Part shown: positions 1 through 12,119 of the stretch, piece after piece
Numbering within the stretch: the stretch's first letter is position 1
Layout of the letters: each line of letters opens with the position of its first letter
Assembly: GCA_025716855.1 (NCBI GenBank)
Contig: JAIXMQ010000063.1
Location: 1-64,000, forward strand
Direction: 5' to 3'
Length of the DNA: 64,000 bases
Source: Pilaira anomala
Taxonomy: Eukaryota; Mucoromycota; Mucoromycetes; Mucorales; Mucoraceae
Made by a program: the position numbers and the translations under genes
Notes under the pieces: generated by a model
Told to the model about the DNA's origin: nothing
Database searches by the model: none
Seen by the model: only the letters and a program-made list of their open reading frames with translations

Positions 1-60
1 TAGAAAAAACAAAAACATTCACGACTGTTTATTTAACAAAAAAGTTTTAAAAATATGTAG

Positions 61-1117
61 CCATGACAACAGAAGGTATATTTCGTATCTCTGGTAGCGC
101 ACGTAGAACTCGTATGTTACAATCTATCTTTGATACACCAGATACTTATGGATCTCAATTGGATTGGAGAGGGTACACTGTGCATGATGCAGCAAATATC
201 ATGAAGCGATTTTTAAATTTTTTGCCCGAGCCAGTTATTACATTGGAATATCACCGAGTTTTCAAAGAGACTATATGTAAGAAAGAGAGTGAATATCATT
301 ATAGAAATAATAATATACATATTAATCGAATTATCCTTGTATTTTATATACGTATATATATACGTACATATAGTAACAGAATATGAAGACCTGGACTTAA
401 AAATAGATGCAGTACAAGAAATTATTCAGAAACTACCAAAAGTACATCAATATTTGTTATTATATTTGTTGGATATGTTGAGTATGTTTGTTAATGCACA
501 AGAAAACACTCGAATGGATGCTTCTTGTCTATCAGCGGTCTTTGCACCGGTAAAAGTTTTTTTTTTCATTGCTGATATCATTATCACATCATAATATTCA
601 TATTATATAATACATTTTTAGAGTGTTATTTTTCATCCCGACGATGAAAAAAATCCAGTCCGATACTTTGAATCGCAAAAGGTAATGAGATTTTTAATAG
701 AAAATCAGGATAGGTTTTCTATGCCCAGTGTAGATACAACATGTGTAAATTTAGCAAAACCACCATTGGTATCACAAAAAAGTAAATTTTTTTATTGATT
801 GGTGAATCTGTATGCGTTTTAAAACAATTTGCTTTCTTTTAGGTTTTAATCGGGCTAAAAGACAGGATTCCGAGGAAAGTGGCAGACGTCCATGCCCCAC
901 ACATCGTCCATCACTTATTTATTCAATAGCAGCTGGTTCGTATTCTGGATCCGGTATTGAATCCATTGTAGCTGATCCAGATGAATGTTTACCTACATTA
1001 AATACACTACGAAGAAGTAAAACTGCACCAAGTAGGCGAGATAAATATGGTTCACATGAGCCACATCAAACTGTTCGTGTTAACCGTGCATCAAGTCAAA
1101 GTAAGTAAATTACGTTA

Positions 1118-1157
<40 letters not shown>

Positions 1158-1292
1158 TCCAAATATTCTATGATGTACACTAAAAAATATGTTTACCTAA
1201 TCATTTTTTGCACAAAAGGGAGCCGAAGAGATCCCTCGTTCTCTGCGACACCAATTACAAGGTCACCAAGTATACCAACACATGATATTTAA
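61..1292 (+). CDS. RhoGAP domain protein (Sac7/Bag7-like), 5' partial
   Basis: This is the 3' part of a Rho GTPase-activating protein, cut by the left window edge. Exons read as 61-276, 374-549, 622-781, 843-1100 and 1219-1292; all junctions keep phase, and the protein ends at TAA 1290-1292. The bases before 61 look like the end of an intron (TAG at 58-60), so the ATG at 63 is internal. The RhoGAP domain starts with GIFRISGS, whose Arg is the expected catalytic arginine finger. It is followed by YGSQLDWRGYTVHDAAN and FLNFLPEPVI, typical of fungal Sac7/Bag7 proteins that stimulate GTP hydrolysis by Rho1. After the domain (to about 'FLIENQDRF') comes a basic Ser/Pro-rich tail with no recognised domain. 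A (GA)n microsatellite lies in the last intron (about 1123-1154). The acceptor at 373 is the least certain, because the next AG (378-379) would give a stop codon. Confidence 0.85.
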
Positions 1293-1761
1293 ACAATAAA
1301 TCTAACCATAATCCTACACCCCGGCATTTCATATTAGCGTTAAACTATAATAATAAAAAAAAAAAAAACCTTCCCCACACAAATGATATTATTATTACAA
1401 ATAAGTTACACAGGTACCAATTTTTTGCCGCGGAAAAGATGTTTCTCCCATTTTCCCCGCACTTTTTATTTTTTCTCACACCTCTTTATTGGATGGGTCG
1501 GTGTAAAAAATAGCTCTAAATACGGTAATATTCTTTCTTACCAGTATTGTACTGCTACTTCCCAATTCCTTTTTTTTATCTGTATTTTCCCTCGTGCTAA
1601 GGGAAAAAAAAAAAGGGAAGGGAAAAAGTAAGACACAAGAAAGAAAATCAGGGCCTTTTTCTATATCTATTTTATATAAGAATCATGCATTCCCTATTGT
1701 TCTCAAATATGTGAAAGAAGATACTCGTTTTTTCTTTGAATTCAGATTTCATTGGTCCCAC

Positions 1762-1799
<38 letters not shown>

Positions 1800-2531
1800 A
1801 GCAGTTTCTAACTGCCTACTCCGACTAAATACCTTGTGATTTGTTAAAGTTTTAAAAAGAATTATAAGAAATAAAATATGGGGAAATAGAGGGTCAGGAT
1901 ACTTATTTTAATGAAAAGGATATACGTTTATGAAAATGACATTCTGTTCTGTTATGTATACCAAGTTAATTATCGCACGATATGTATCCTAAATATCCAT
2001 TTTTGGTCTTTCTTATGATTGCGGTATGACATTTGTATAAAAAAAGTGAAATAAAAAAGGGGAAAAATAAAGTGATACATAACCTGTAATACGATTATAT
2101 TTGACAATTTGACAATTCATATATTTTATTGAGCTATTTTGTTATAATATTCGTCTATTTTAAAAATACTTAAGCATTAGTTTTCCTCACCAGTTATTTC
2201 TTTTTTTTTTTTCTAATTTGTGTGGTTTCGATCCAATTATATTTTTATCTTTTTGAAAAAATCGGAGTTCTACCCTTTTGATTTGTGTTCCTGGTACTAA
2301 TTCAAGAAGGATGACAATTGGGTGAAATCAGCTTAGGTAATTGTTGACAACTGGGAAAAGTCAAATCGTGTTACACTGATATTGTATCCCTGATCACTTG
2401 TATAGGATGAAAAAAAAAAAAAAATAGTATAAAAGAGATCAACAATTTGGTACAATTTCCTTTTTTTTTTTTATTAATTCACTTTATCTTTTTACTTTTA
2501 CTTTTTCTTCTCATTTAATATTAATTTTTAA
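1293..2531. other. Intergenic region, promoter side of the hexose transporter
   Basis: No coding signal is supported here. The stretch holds homopolymers (a long A tract at about 1764-1796), short chance ORFs, and pyrimidine-rich stretches close to the transporter start. It probably contains the RhoGAP 3' UTR and the transporter promoter. Confidence 0.5.
2428..2435 (+). promoter_or_regulatory. TATA box of the hexose transporter
   Basis: TATAAAAG lies 97 bp upstream of the ATG at 2532. It is followed by a T-rich leader that is pyrimidine-heavy just before the start, as is common for strongly expressed fungal genes. It is identified by sequence match and position only. Confidence 0.5.
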
Positions 2532-4043
2532 ATGGGATCTTTCGTTTTATATGCAGTCTGTGCATTTGCTGCCATTGGTGGTTTTTGTTTCGGTTATGAT
2601 ATTGGTGTCATTTCTGGTGTATTGACTATGCCTGATTTCCAAGTCAAGATGACCGGTATTCCATATCTTTCCTCTTCTCAAACATCTATCATTACCGGTT
2701 TATTGTTAGCTGGTTGTTTCGTCGGTTCTCTCTTAGCTGGTCCTTCCGCTGAAAGACTCAGTCGTAGAATTACTATTATCATTGCTTCATTTATTTTCGT
2801 TGTTGGTGCCGCTATCCAAACTGCTGCTAATGGTTACAGTATGATGATCGGTGGTCGTTTCGTTGCTGGTCTCGGTGTTGGTGCATTATCTATGATTGTT
2901 CCTCTTTACCAATCTGAATTAGCTCCTAAGGAAATTCGTGGTCGTCTTATTGCTCTTCAACAATTGATGATTACCATCGGTATTATGGTTGCTTTCTGGA
3001 TTGATGCTGGTACTCAACACATTGATGGTGCTGGTTCTTGGAGAATTCCTCTTGGTATCCAAATGGCTCCTGGTGTTATCTTATTCATCGGTACTTTCTT
3101 CTTACCTTATTCTCCTCGTTGGTTGCTCAGTAAGGGACGTAACGCTGAAGCTCTTGGTGTCTTGGCCAAGCTTCACTCTGCTGGTAATGAAACTGATCCT
3201 CGTGTTGTTGCTGAATATGAAGAAATTATTGCTCAAATCGAACTCGAAAGAGCTGTTGCTGTTGGTTCTTATCTTGAACTCTTCCAAGGAAAGCTTCGTC
3301 GTAGAATGATTCTCGGTATTCTGGTTCAAATTTTCCAACAATTCACTGGTATGAACTCTATCATGTACTATGCTCCTACTATCTTCAAGCAAGCTGGTAT
3401 CTCTGATACTTCTGCTACTTTAATCGCTTCTGGTGTCAATGGTGTTGTTAACGTTCTTGCTACTATTCCTGCTATTCTCTACCTTGATCGTCTCGGTCGT
3501 CGTGTTGTTATGATGTCTGGTGCTGCTCTTATGGGTACTTGTATGGTTCTCTGTGGTGCTGTTATGGGTGGTACTGGTGTTGTTGTTACTGATCCTATTA
3601 CTGGTGATAAGTCTGTTGATATGTCTGGAAACACATCTGCTTCTTACTTCTGTATTGTCATGGTCTATATCTTCGTTTCTGGTTTCGCTTACTCTTGGGG
3701 TCCTGTCGGTTGGGTTTACCCTGCTGAAATCTACCCTCTCAGTGTTCGTGCTAAGGGTACTTCCATCACTACTGCTTTCAACTGGCTCATGAACTTTGTC
3801 ATCTCTCTTATCTGTCCTGTCATGTTGGTTAAGATTACTTGGGGTACTTATCTCTTCTTTGGTGGTTGTTGTGCAATCATGGGTACTACCGTTTTCTTCT
3901 TCTTCCCTGAAACCAAGGGTAGATCTTTGGAAGAAATGGAAGATGTCTTCGGTGGAAGCATCTTATGTCACAGAGCCAAGCACACTACTTCTACTCCTGA
4001 ATTCGATTCTGTTCATGATGATGAAAAGAAAGAAATGGCTTAA
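2532..4043 (+). CDS. MFS hexose (glucose) transporter, 503 aa
   Basis: This is a plasma-membrane sugar porter of the major facilitator superfamily, encoded by one uninterrupted exon. Family signatures appear in order: GFCFGYDIGVISG in TM1; AERLSRR, a variant of the RxGRR loop, after TM2; GRFVAGLGVG; LPYSPRWLLSKGR, the PESPRWL motif with Tyr for Glu; QQFTGMNSIMYYAP in TM7, the residues that contact hexose in this family; GPVGWVYPAEIYP; and PETKGRSLEEMEDVF at the end of TM12. Twelve membrane segments are expected and 503 aa is a normal length. The N-terminus is very short, with almost no cytosolic tail, so a glucose-sensor role (which needs a long C-terminal tail) is unlikely. Codon use is strongly biased to GGT, GCT, CTC/CTT and ATC, unlike the neighbouring genes, which suggests high expression. 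The exact sugar cannot be told from sequence. Confidence 0.93.
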   Translation: MGSFVLYAVCAFAAIGGFCFGYDIGVISGVLTMPDFQVKMTGIPYLSSSQTSIITGLLLAGCFVGSLLAGPSAERLSRRITIIIASFIFVVGAAIQTAANGYSMMIGGRFVAGLGVGALSMIVPLYQSELAPKEIRGRLIALQQLMITIGIMVAFWIDAGTQHIDGAGSWRIPLGIQMAPGVILFIGTFFLPYSPRWLLSKGRNAEALGVLAKLHSAGNETDPRVVAEYEEIIAQIELERAVAVGSYLELFQGKLRRRMILGILVQIFQQFTGMNSIMYYAPTIFKQAGISDTSATLIASGVNGVVNVLATIPAILYLDRLGRRVVMMSGAALMGTCMVLCGAVMGGTGVVVTDPITGDKSVDMSGNTSASYFCIVMVYIFVSGFAYSWGPVGWVYPAEIYPLSVRAKGTSITTAFNWLMNFVISLICPVMLVKITWGTYLFFGGCCAIMGTTVFFFFPETKGRSLEEMEDVFGGSILCHRAKHTTSTPEFDSVHDDEKKEMA

Positions 4044-7000
4044 GTCTATCCCTCTGTAACAAAAAAAAAAACTCTCCTCTCTTGTATAATTATTATTTTC
4101 CTTCTATCCTCCTTTCCCAATTCTACCTTTTACCCCTAATATCTTTTTTTTTATATTAATCTCACTCTCATCTCCGTCTTTATTTTCTTTTGCTTTTGCC
4201 TGGTTGCTCTATTCAAATATAATATTTTTAAAATAACTCAATAAAACATTCAACATGAATATATATAAAGTAATAACTCTTTTGTGTCTTTTTTTTTTTT
4301 TCTTCTTACTTTTTTCCCTTGGTTTTTTTTTTTTTTTTTTTAATTTGATATACTACTTTACTTTGTTTCTTTATGGTAGATAACAACACCCTTTGTAAAA
4401 CATCAGAGGAGGTACGAATGATATTGTTACACGCTGTTAGATACCTGTTTTCGCTATGATGAAGCTGAATGTATTTTTTTTTTTAGCCTAGACTTTCCGT
4501 AAAAAAAAAATCTCCTCTTCAGTAAACTTCCCTCCATCTCTCTTTTTTTTTTATATATGATTCATAATTTCATAATCATAAAACTTTATTATGTTTTTCT
4601 AACCATGAATAGAAACATTTAAAATATATATTTGTTATTATTATTTTAAAGTATAATTTTTTTGTAGTACCAAACGCACGTATCAATAACTTAAAAAAAA
4701 AAAAATACATATCGTGTTCAGTACTTAAAAAGGAACATATTGGTTAAAATCGCTCTACCTATTGATCCAATTCGCAACCTTTTCCTCTGAAGACCCTGTA
4801 AAACGGTAAAAGCGGGTAATTTTTCTAAAATGATGATACAAGTCCGTACGCAAAAAAGTTTAGGAGTGTTACAAAAAAACATGAAGTAATGTCATTTTAT
4901 TTCCCCACCCGTTCCATTAATTAGGATTTACTGTAAAAAACGGAATTTTTCTCATACCGTCGGTAGAGTGATACTGCTTTCCAAATGGTTGAAAAATAAA
5001 TAAACGAGAAACATTTCATTTGTTTCAGAACTGATACCTCACAAATGAAATGAAGTGCCTGATCGCAGGAGCAATCACTTCTTTCTTTTTTTTTTTTTTT
5101 TTTTGATCCGAGCTTAAAATTCTAATATGGGGAGAAGTTTCATTATTACGCTGGTTTTTTTTTTTTTTTTGAGCTGCAACTGTTCTGTTATTTTTTTTTT
5201 TTTAGCATTTTCAGCTAAACTTTCCTTAGATCAATCGCAATCTGTGTAAGCATGTATCTGTCACGCTATGCTGAGCGTATACTTTATTAGTATATATTCA
5301 AATACGTTTCTTATCTTGCACAAGTTTAGTACAATTTGTATCAGAGGCTTCATTATTTAATTTATTATTGAAACTACCCCAGACAAAGAGTGAATAACAC
5401 TTTTTATTAGCTAGGTTTTTGCTTGGCTTGAAAAAAATTCATACTGAGAAGGTAAGAAACTCCCATTATGGAGTAAATAAGGGACAAAAGGGTCGAAAGT
5501 ACTAAAATTATCTAAACTTGTTCAGTTAAAGAAAAAAAAAAGAACCTTATCAGTGATAATTTCTTGAAAGGAGCAAATCCCGCAAAAAGATTAAAAAAAA
5601 AAAAAAAAAGAGAGAGAGAGAGAGATTGAGAAGATGACTTGCTATTATACTCATCAATTCTTTGAAAGCAGTTCTAAAAGTCAACTTGGTAATTGTCTAG
5701 AAGTGAAAAAAGTTTTTATTTTACTACAGATGATGATATAATAAATATTTGGATATAGCTTGGTTACCAGAATACGAATGCAAATTTCTTTATCTTTTTG
5801 GTCTATTAGTTAATAGACAAAATACTACGTTTACAACAAAGTTTTTTTTTTTTTTTTAAACAGAATCACAACAAACTAACTAAATGAGTATACAAGCTTA
5901 ATTCGAATTTTTTATGAATGTCTTTAGATCACTCAATATATATACATCATTTAATAATATTTTTATTTCTACCTAATTTCTCGTATATATATACTCTATG
6001 TCGTTATTTCTCTGAAATTAGTTATATCAAAAATTAAAAGTTTATTGATCTGTTTTTATTTAGTAAATCCAGCGGCTGGTTTAAAACATAAAATCAGTAG
6101 TACAGGCATTGAATCATGGTATTCAATCAGTTCAAATAAACTGAAATGGTTACTATTAATTTTTTTTTAGCGATTTCTAGGTATTTTAAAGGAGAGCCCC
6201 TTTTAAATCATCATTACCAGAAAAGCTTTAGGTCATAAAATAAAATTGAAAATTTTGGAAGATCATTGTTAAAATACGGTATTATGCAATGACGAATTTG
6301 CTTTTCTTTTTTAACTACCTCCCAGCTCTCAATTAGACTATTTTTTTTTTTTATCCTTTTAGTGGGATTATTAGACCCTTAAAAATGTATTTTTCGGGGA
6401 AAAAAAAAATAGTATTTTTTCCTATATAGGGACTAAGAACCCTTCAATAAAAAAATTCCCGTGTCTTTGGATTTTTTTTTTTTATTTGAATTTACGTAAA
6501 TTATACTTCACCAAATTTGGTGTAAAAAAAAAGTATGAATGAAAGAAATAGAAGAGAGCCGTGATAAATTCGTATAAAAAAAAAAAGTAAACCCCCCGAT
6601 CCTGTCACTATGTAATGTACTATTAGTAAAATCTCTTTTTTTTTTTTTTTAACGCTGTACCTGTATTTATGTTAAAATCATATGAAGCGTGCTTTGCATT
6701 TTACATGGGGGAGGGGGGAGGGTTTCGACTGAACTAAATAAAGATATGATTATCATTTTAAGTAAGTCCACATTTTTAGAACTTTATAAGTTGTTTAAAC
6801 CCTTAAAAAACCTCACACCGTTTCATTAACTTTTCTGGCCTAAGCTATTATGCTTTGTAAAAAGCTGACTGTCACTAATAGTTATGGAAGGAACAACGCA
6901 TTTTGAGTAATGTGAGGGCTTTTTAGCTATTGAGAAAAAGGGCTTATAGCAGATAATTAAAAAGAAAAATGTATATAAATTAATGTGTTTATTTTACTAC

Positions 7001-10000
7001 TTTTTTTTTTTTTTTTGATGCTGTGGTATAACGGAAACATTAATTTTAGAGAGGATCAAGGAAACAGTAGTAAATAAATAGTAATAACAATGCCGACCAT
7101 TACCGGCACAATAGCAAACAAATAAATAAAAAACGTAAAACATTCTTTAGTGTGTGTGTGTAAGGTAAAACAATGTTATTTGGCCCAGTTTTATTTGTAA
7201 ACCCAAACTATGTAACCCTCAAATACCCTTACTAACAGACCGTTCGGCATCAAGTATAAGACCCTAAAGCCGTTATGTTAGGTAGTGGTGGGTTATTCCT
7301 ATTCTCTCCCACCACAGGTTCAGCAGGCAGAAAAGGGGCTTCTAGAGCCATACCATCAGGTGTCAAATACATACTCTAAAAGGCCTGAAAAGCCTTTCAC
7401 AGGACCCACCCCCCCCCCCCTCCAATGTTTGAAAGTGATAGATATTTTTCGTCAAGTCTTAAAAGGGACAACAAAGATTACTGCACACCAAGAAAATAAA
7501 TTGGGATAGGTTATCTATAAATAAGGAAATGTAGTGGAGGGCAATCAAGTTATATACCCTTTCGCAAACTTTTTGACACCTAAAAAAAAAAAAGGGTTAA
7601 TTAGAACTGAAGTCCACCACTATTTCAAGTCAGCTCCACCAACAATTCAGTTCAGTCCAGACCAGGGCAAAAAAAAAAAATCCTATTTGAGAAATAGCTG
7701 CTAAAACGCCTGTCATTACTCTCAAGTTAAAAGTATATAATATACAACCTTATCATTTGAAAAAATGTGGGGGGCGGGGGGCATCTCTATCACTGAATTC
7801 CGATCAAATTTAGCCATTTAAAATTTACGTATATTATCCTGGCTGTCGCCTAACAACAACTCTAGTTTGATAAAATGGACAATTCTTTTACGAAATGTTG
7901 TTCAAATCAGTGTATAATAATGAAACCCTTTTTTTTTTTTGGGTAAATAGTTCCTAAAATATAAAGTAAATACTTTGACATACAACAAGGGAAAAAAAAA
8001 AAAAGACGACGAGAGATTGTCTCTACCACAGCCTTTGATGATGATCAATAGTTTTTTTTTTTTTTTAAAAAAAAAAATGAATACTTTGTAAAACACAATT
8101 TTACTTTCTTATTACTTTTTTTTTCTCATTTTTTAATAAATATATTCCATCTTCTTCTTTAAGTTTTTACAGCCAAAACAAAAACAAAAACAAAAACAAA
8201 AAGTTCACTTTTATTCGGACCACAGGTCAGTAGTGCGTGTAAATACTTTTTTATCATTGTATATAAACTCACCTGATCACGCTATAGACAGTACTCCTAT
8301 AAACTACCTTCGAATTTAATACAGAAGACATTCGAACAAAATTCATTTTATGTACACCAAAAATTACCATAAACAGATATAAATAAAAAAAAACAGGTTG
8401 GACTGTAGTCCCAACACTTCATTTTTTTTTTGCCCTTTGATGGTAACAGAAACAAAATCTAGAATCACAGTATAAAGCACACACAGATATTTAATTGAAA
8501 AAAAAAAACAAACAGACTTCATGTTAGGTTCTAAACGCTCGGGTGGTTGATAGGGATCAATCAACCTCTTTTTTACGATTTTTTTTTTTTTTTTTTTTTG
8601 GAGAAAATTTTACTTGTTATGGAGATTTCTGAGTTACTATAAAAGGTATAAAAAATCATCTGTTCGAGCAAAAACCCTTTCGTGAAAGCCTAACTTTTTT
8701 CAACTTTTTTAGATGATTTGATTGGCCGGGATTTTTTTTTTTTTTTTTTCAGCTATTGAAAAAGAAATCTTGGTTTACAGTACTTATCAAAAAACCCATA
8801 TGAAAGGTCAGTAAAAACATGTAGTAAAGTCGTAAGGGGGACTTTGCTAGAATAATGCAATGGTAGTCTCAAAGCTGCCTGACTTTTTTTTTTTTTTTTT
8901 AAAAAAAATAGAGAGCAAATGGTGGGGTGATGGAATTTTCCGCATTAAGAAATCGATGTGGGTGATGTTTTAAAATGGCTCTCTTTAAATATGGTCTCAC
9001 TAGATTAGATCATTAAATTATAGAAAATGGAAAGCGTCATAAGTATAAGAGTATACTATAGTAGTTGCTTCACACATTTTATCTGAATGAGGTTTCACTC
9101 TGTGCATTATACATGACTGCAACAAGTGATATGTAATGTTTCAATTTTTTTTTTTTTCATTTTAAAATCGTCATATTGACCTCACTATCTATATAGATGT
9201 ATGCAAAATATATCTTGAACACTTCAAAAATAAGCTGCATCTCTACTTGTGAGCATCAAAAAGTTTAATGTCATGATATAGGAGAAAAACTACCTACCTT
9301 AGTAGTTATTCGTCTTTAATTTTCAGGACTAATAATTCATATTTACCTAAAACCTGTAGAGCTATGAGTGTAAAATGTGTATAATAATGCCACGCTTTCG
9401 TCTTTATTTTGTATACAGTGAGAGTTTTTTTTTTTTTTTTTTTTTTTCCTTTTTTTTTACATTTTTTATAAATCCGAATTTCGCAGTATGATGTATAGAA
9501 TTTTAATAAAACACCATAGAAGATTCTTTTAAAAAAAAAGGAACTCCGCAATAAATATCACGTTTTGAAAAAAGAGGAAATTTCCCTGCTTTTGACGATT
9601 TTATATGGACGAAAAGCTTAATATTTTAATTATTTATGCATTTGTTATTTTTTACAGTTTTTTTTTTTTTTATAAAAAAAAAAAAAAAGTATTTGAATTG
9701 AATTTCTAATAGGGATGAAATATTTGATAATTATTATTATGCGAGTTACTCTTGTTCAATTTTGTGGGTTTAGATTTTTTGGAAATTGTGGATTTTATAT
9801 TGAAATTGTGGCGGGGAGGAGGAGCGTGCGTTGTACACACATACTCTTTTGAACTAGGTACCTTGAATAAACCAAGAGAAAATGAAAAAAAAAAAAAAAA
9901 AGTTTGCTTTTAAAAAGAAAAAAAGGGGGATTTGTCATTAAAAAGAACCCGCGGGATACTGTTCCTTTCAGTTTTTTTTTTTTTCTTTTTCTTTTCGAAA

Positions 10001-11636
10001 AAGAGAGCATGAGACTCAAATTCCTGCTTGATACTTGAAGCACAGCAATCCCTTCTAACCATTTGAGAACACCGTACATTGCCTTAGAAAAAAAAAGTTC
10101 TCTATTTGTCATCATTTCGTCAAGAACTTAGCAGGTTTTATATGAAACTATAGTATCAAACTGAATTATTACAGGTTTTACATATTTTAGTTTTGATTGC
10201 ATCTAGTTATTTATTCAATTTTTTTTTTTAAAAAAAATCTAGAAGTAATCATCGTCATTGTTCTTTGATAAATAATAAAAAAAAAAGAAGTCTATTTTTT
10301 TTTTTTTTTTTTTCGGGCTCATTTCTTTAAAAGTAATCTAACGTGATGGCCACGTTGAGATGAAATAACGCCCATATAAACAAGAATGGAAATAGCACGT
10401 TCATGAACTTTTTTTTTTTTTTTCAGGAGGAGAGAAAGGTTTTTTTTTTCTCTCACTCACTCACTCTTTGTACTCTTTGGTTTTTTTTTCTTTTCGTTGT
10501 CATTTAATTTATACATACATAATAGATCAACTGTTTAGAGATCATTTGAAAAAAAAAAAATAAAAAGCCTAGACCTTTTAATTTAAACAGACTAAAAAAA
10601 AAAAAAAAAAAAAAATCAAAGCGCAATTCGTTTTGAGTTATGTATAATGATGTGTGTAATAAAACAAAATTTTGCATTATTCTCCATTGGGGAAACGCAA
10701 TGTATGTAATGTGTGTGTGATATTATATCAAAAGAGTGTAAACTATATTATTACTTATAATCTTGAAAAGGATCAAGTCCGATGAATGAAATTGATCATG
10801 GGAGTACACAAAAAAAGAAGAATGCGTGTGTTGTACGTTGTTGTTTCAAAATAAGTTTGAAATGGGTAATAGCTTTTGCTATTTTCAAACCACCAGTTTG
10901 GATATATACACCCAAATCTGATTACCAATATTATTAAATCATGTGTTGTTGTACACAAAAGAGAGAAAAGTGTTCTTTTTTTTTTTCCAGTGCCGATCAG
11001 ATTACTACTTTTATGAAGAGAATAGAAAAGAGGCTTTTATAATCAATGATTGTCATAAAAACATACTTTTTTTTTTTGTATAAATTCTTTTTATAAGGGG
11101 GTTGAAGAGAAGCGCGTAAAAAATATAGAATTGATTTAAAAAAGTTGATTTACTTTTAAAACAAGAGGGGGGGAAGTCAAATATAGAAGAAGAGCTAGAA
11201 ATTTAGAGTTCTTCTTTAGAAGGAAAAAGATCAAGGAGAAAGTTATAATACATAAAAAGAGGCGCGTCATTATTTCTTAGTTTGAACGGACGGAATTAAA
11301 CAAGAGAAACGTTTTGTTCTTTTTTAAACAAGAAAGAAGTTCATAGAATATAATAATTATTCTCTCTTTTCCTGTCGTACTAATAAGGCAAATGCTGGTT
11401 TTCTTTATTAAGAAATATCCGACAATCTAATTGAAAAAAAAAAAAAAACCAACAATTATATCGTGTAACAAGTGTCCCCTTTTATATACATTTTAAGCGT
11501 ACCAATAAAATTAAGTTTAGAGATTATAAAAAAAGATTTGTTTGTTATTTTTTTTTTTTTTTAAATTAGTTCAAGTTGTGTATAGGATATATTTTTATTG
11601 TTGTATATCTGTGTTATATGGGTACTAATTTATGGT

Positions 11637-11668
<32 letters not shown>

Positions 11669-11796
11669 GGGAAAAAGAAAGATTTTAAGTCTTTATAAAG
11701 CAATGTCATTTTTTTTTTTTTTTCATTTTTCATTTTTTTCTTTTTTGTACAGTTGAAATATTTACAGGTTTTTAAGATTGCAAGTGAAAAGCAGAA
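4044..11796. other. Gene-free region of about 7.7 kb
   Basis: No gene is supported on either strand. The stretch is dominated by A and T runs of 9 to 23 bases, an (AAAAAC)n run near 8174-8202, and a (GT)n run at about 11637-11666. All ORFs are short, low-complexity and rich in Lys/Phe. The first few hundred bases are the transporter 3' UTR. A segment at about 7080-7680 is less AT-rich than its surroundings and is noted separately. No tRNA, 5S rRNA or snRNA was recognised by eye. Confidence 0.5.
4240..4245 (+). terminator. Possible polyadenylation signal of the hexose transporter
   Basis: AATAAA lies about 197 nt after the transporter stop codon, in T-rich sequence. The match is perfect, but AT-rich DNA makes chance hexamers common. 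Confidence 0.35.
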
Positions 11797-11979
11797 TTAA
11801 CAGATCAAAGTTGCAGTAGGATTATTATTTGAAGGAACTCTAGGAATTTTTTTTAATCCATTCGTTAATTGCGCCTTGGTATAAATAGATAATTGACGAG
11901 CGTATTCATATCTTGCCATAGCCATAATATCATCTCTTGTTAATTTCTTGTTAGAAGCAGTAGTAGTTTGATTTGGCAT
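11797..11979 (-). CDS. Small hypothetical protein, 60 aa
   Basis: A minus-strand ORF encodes 60 residues with balanced composition. It has a polar N-terminus (MPNQTTTASNKK), a central amphipathic stretch (LTRDDIMAMARYEYARQL) and a basic C-terminal part. I do not recognise the family. Two features argue for a real gene. The amino-acid mix differs from the Lys/Phe-rich noise ORFs around it. A TATA element, TATATAAAG on the minus strand, lies about 125 bp upstream in an otherwise homopolymer-filled leader. There is no signal peptide or membrane segment. It may be a terminal exon of something longer, but no upstream exon was found. Confidence 0.5.
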   Translation of the reverse strand: MPNQTTTASNKKLTRDDIMAMARYEYARQLSIYTKAQLTNGLKKIPRVPSNNNPTATLIC

Positions 11980-12101
11980 TTTGTGTGTGTATATATATGT
12001 GTGTTTATAAGAAGAAAAAAAAGGTAGAAAAGTTTTACAGAATTTCTTAAATAATTTCGAAAAAAAAAAAAAAAAAAAAAAAAAAGTTATTTTCGGGTCC
12101 T

Positions 12102-12114
12102 CTTTATATATACT
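12102..12114 (-). promoter_or_regulatory. TATA box of the 60-aa ORF
   Basis: Read on the minus strand this is GTATATATAAAG, about 125-135 bp before the ATG at 11979. It is supported by match and spacing only. Confidence 0.4.
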
Positions 12115-12119
12115 CCTTT

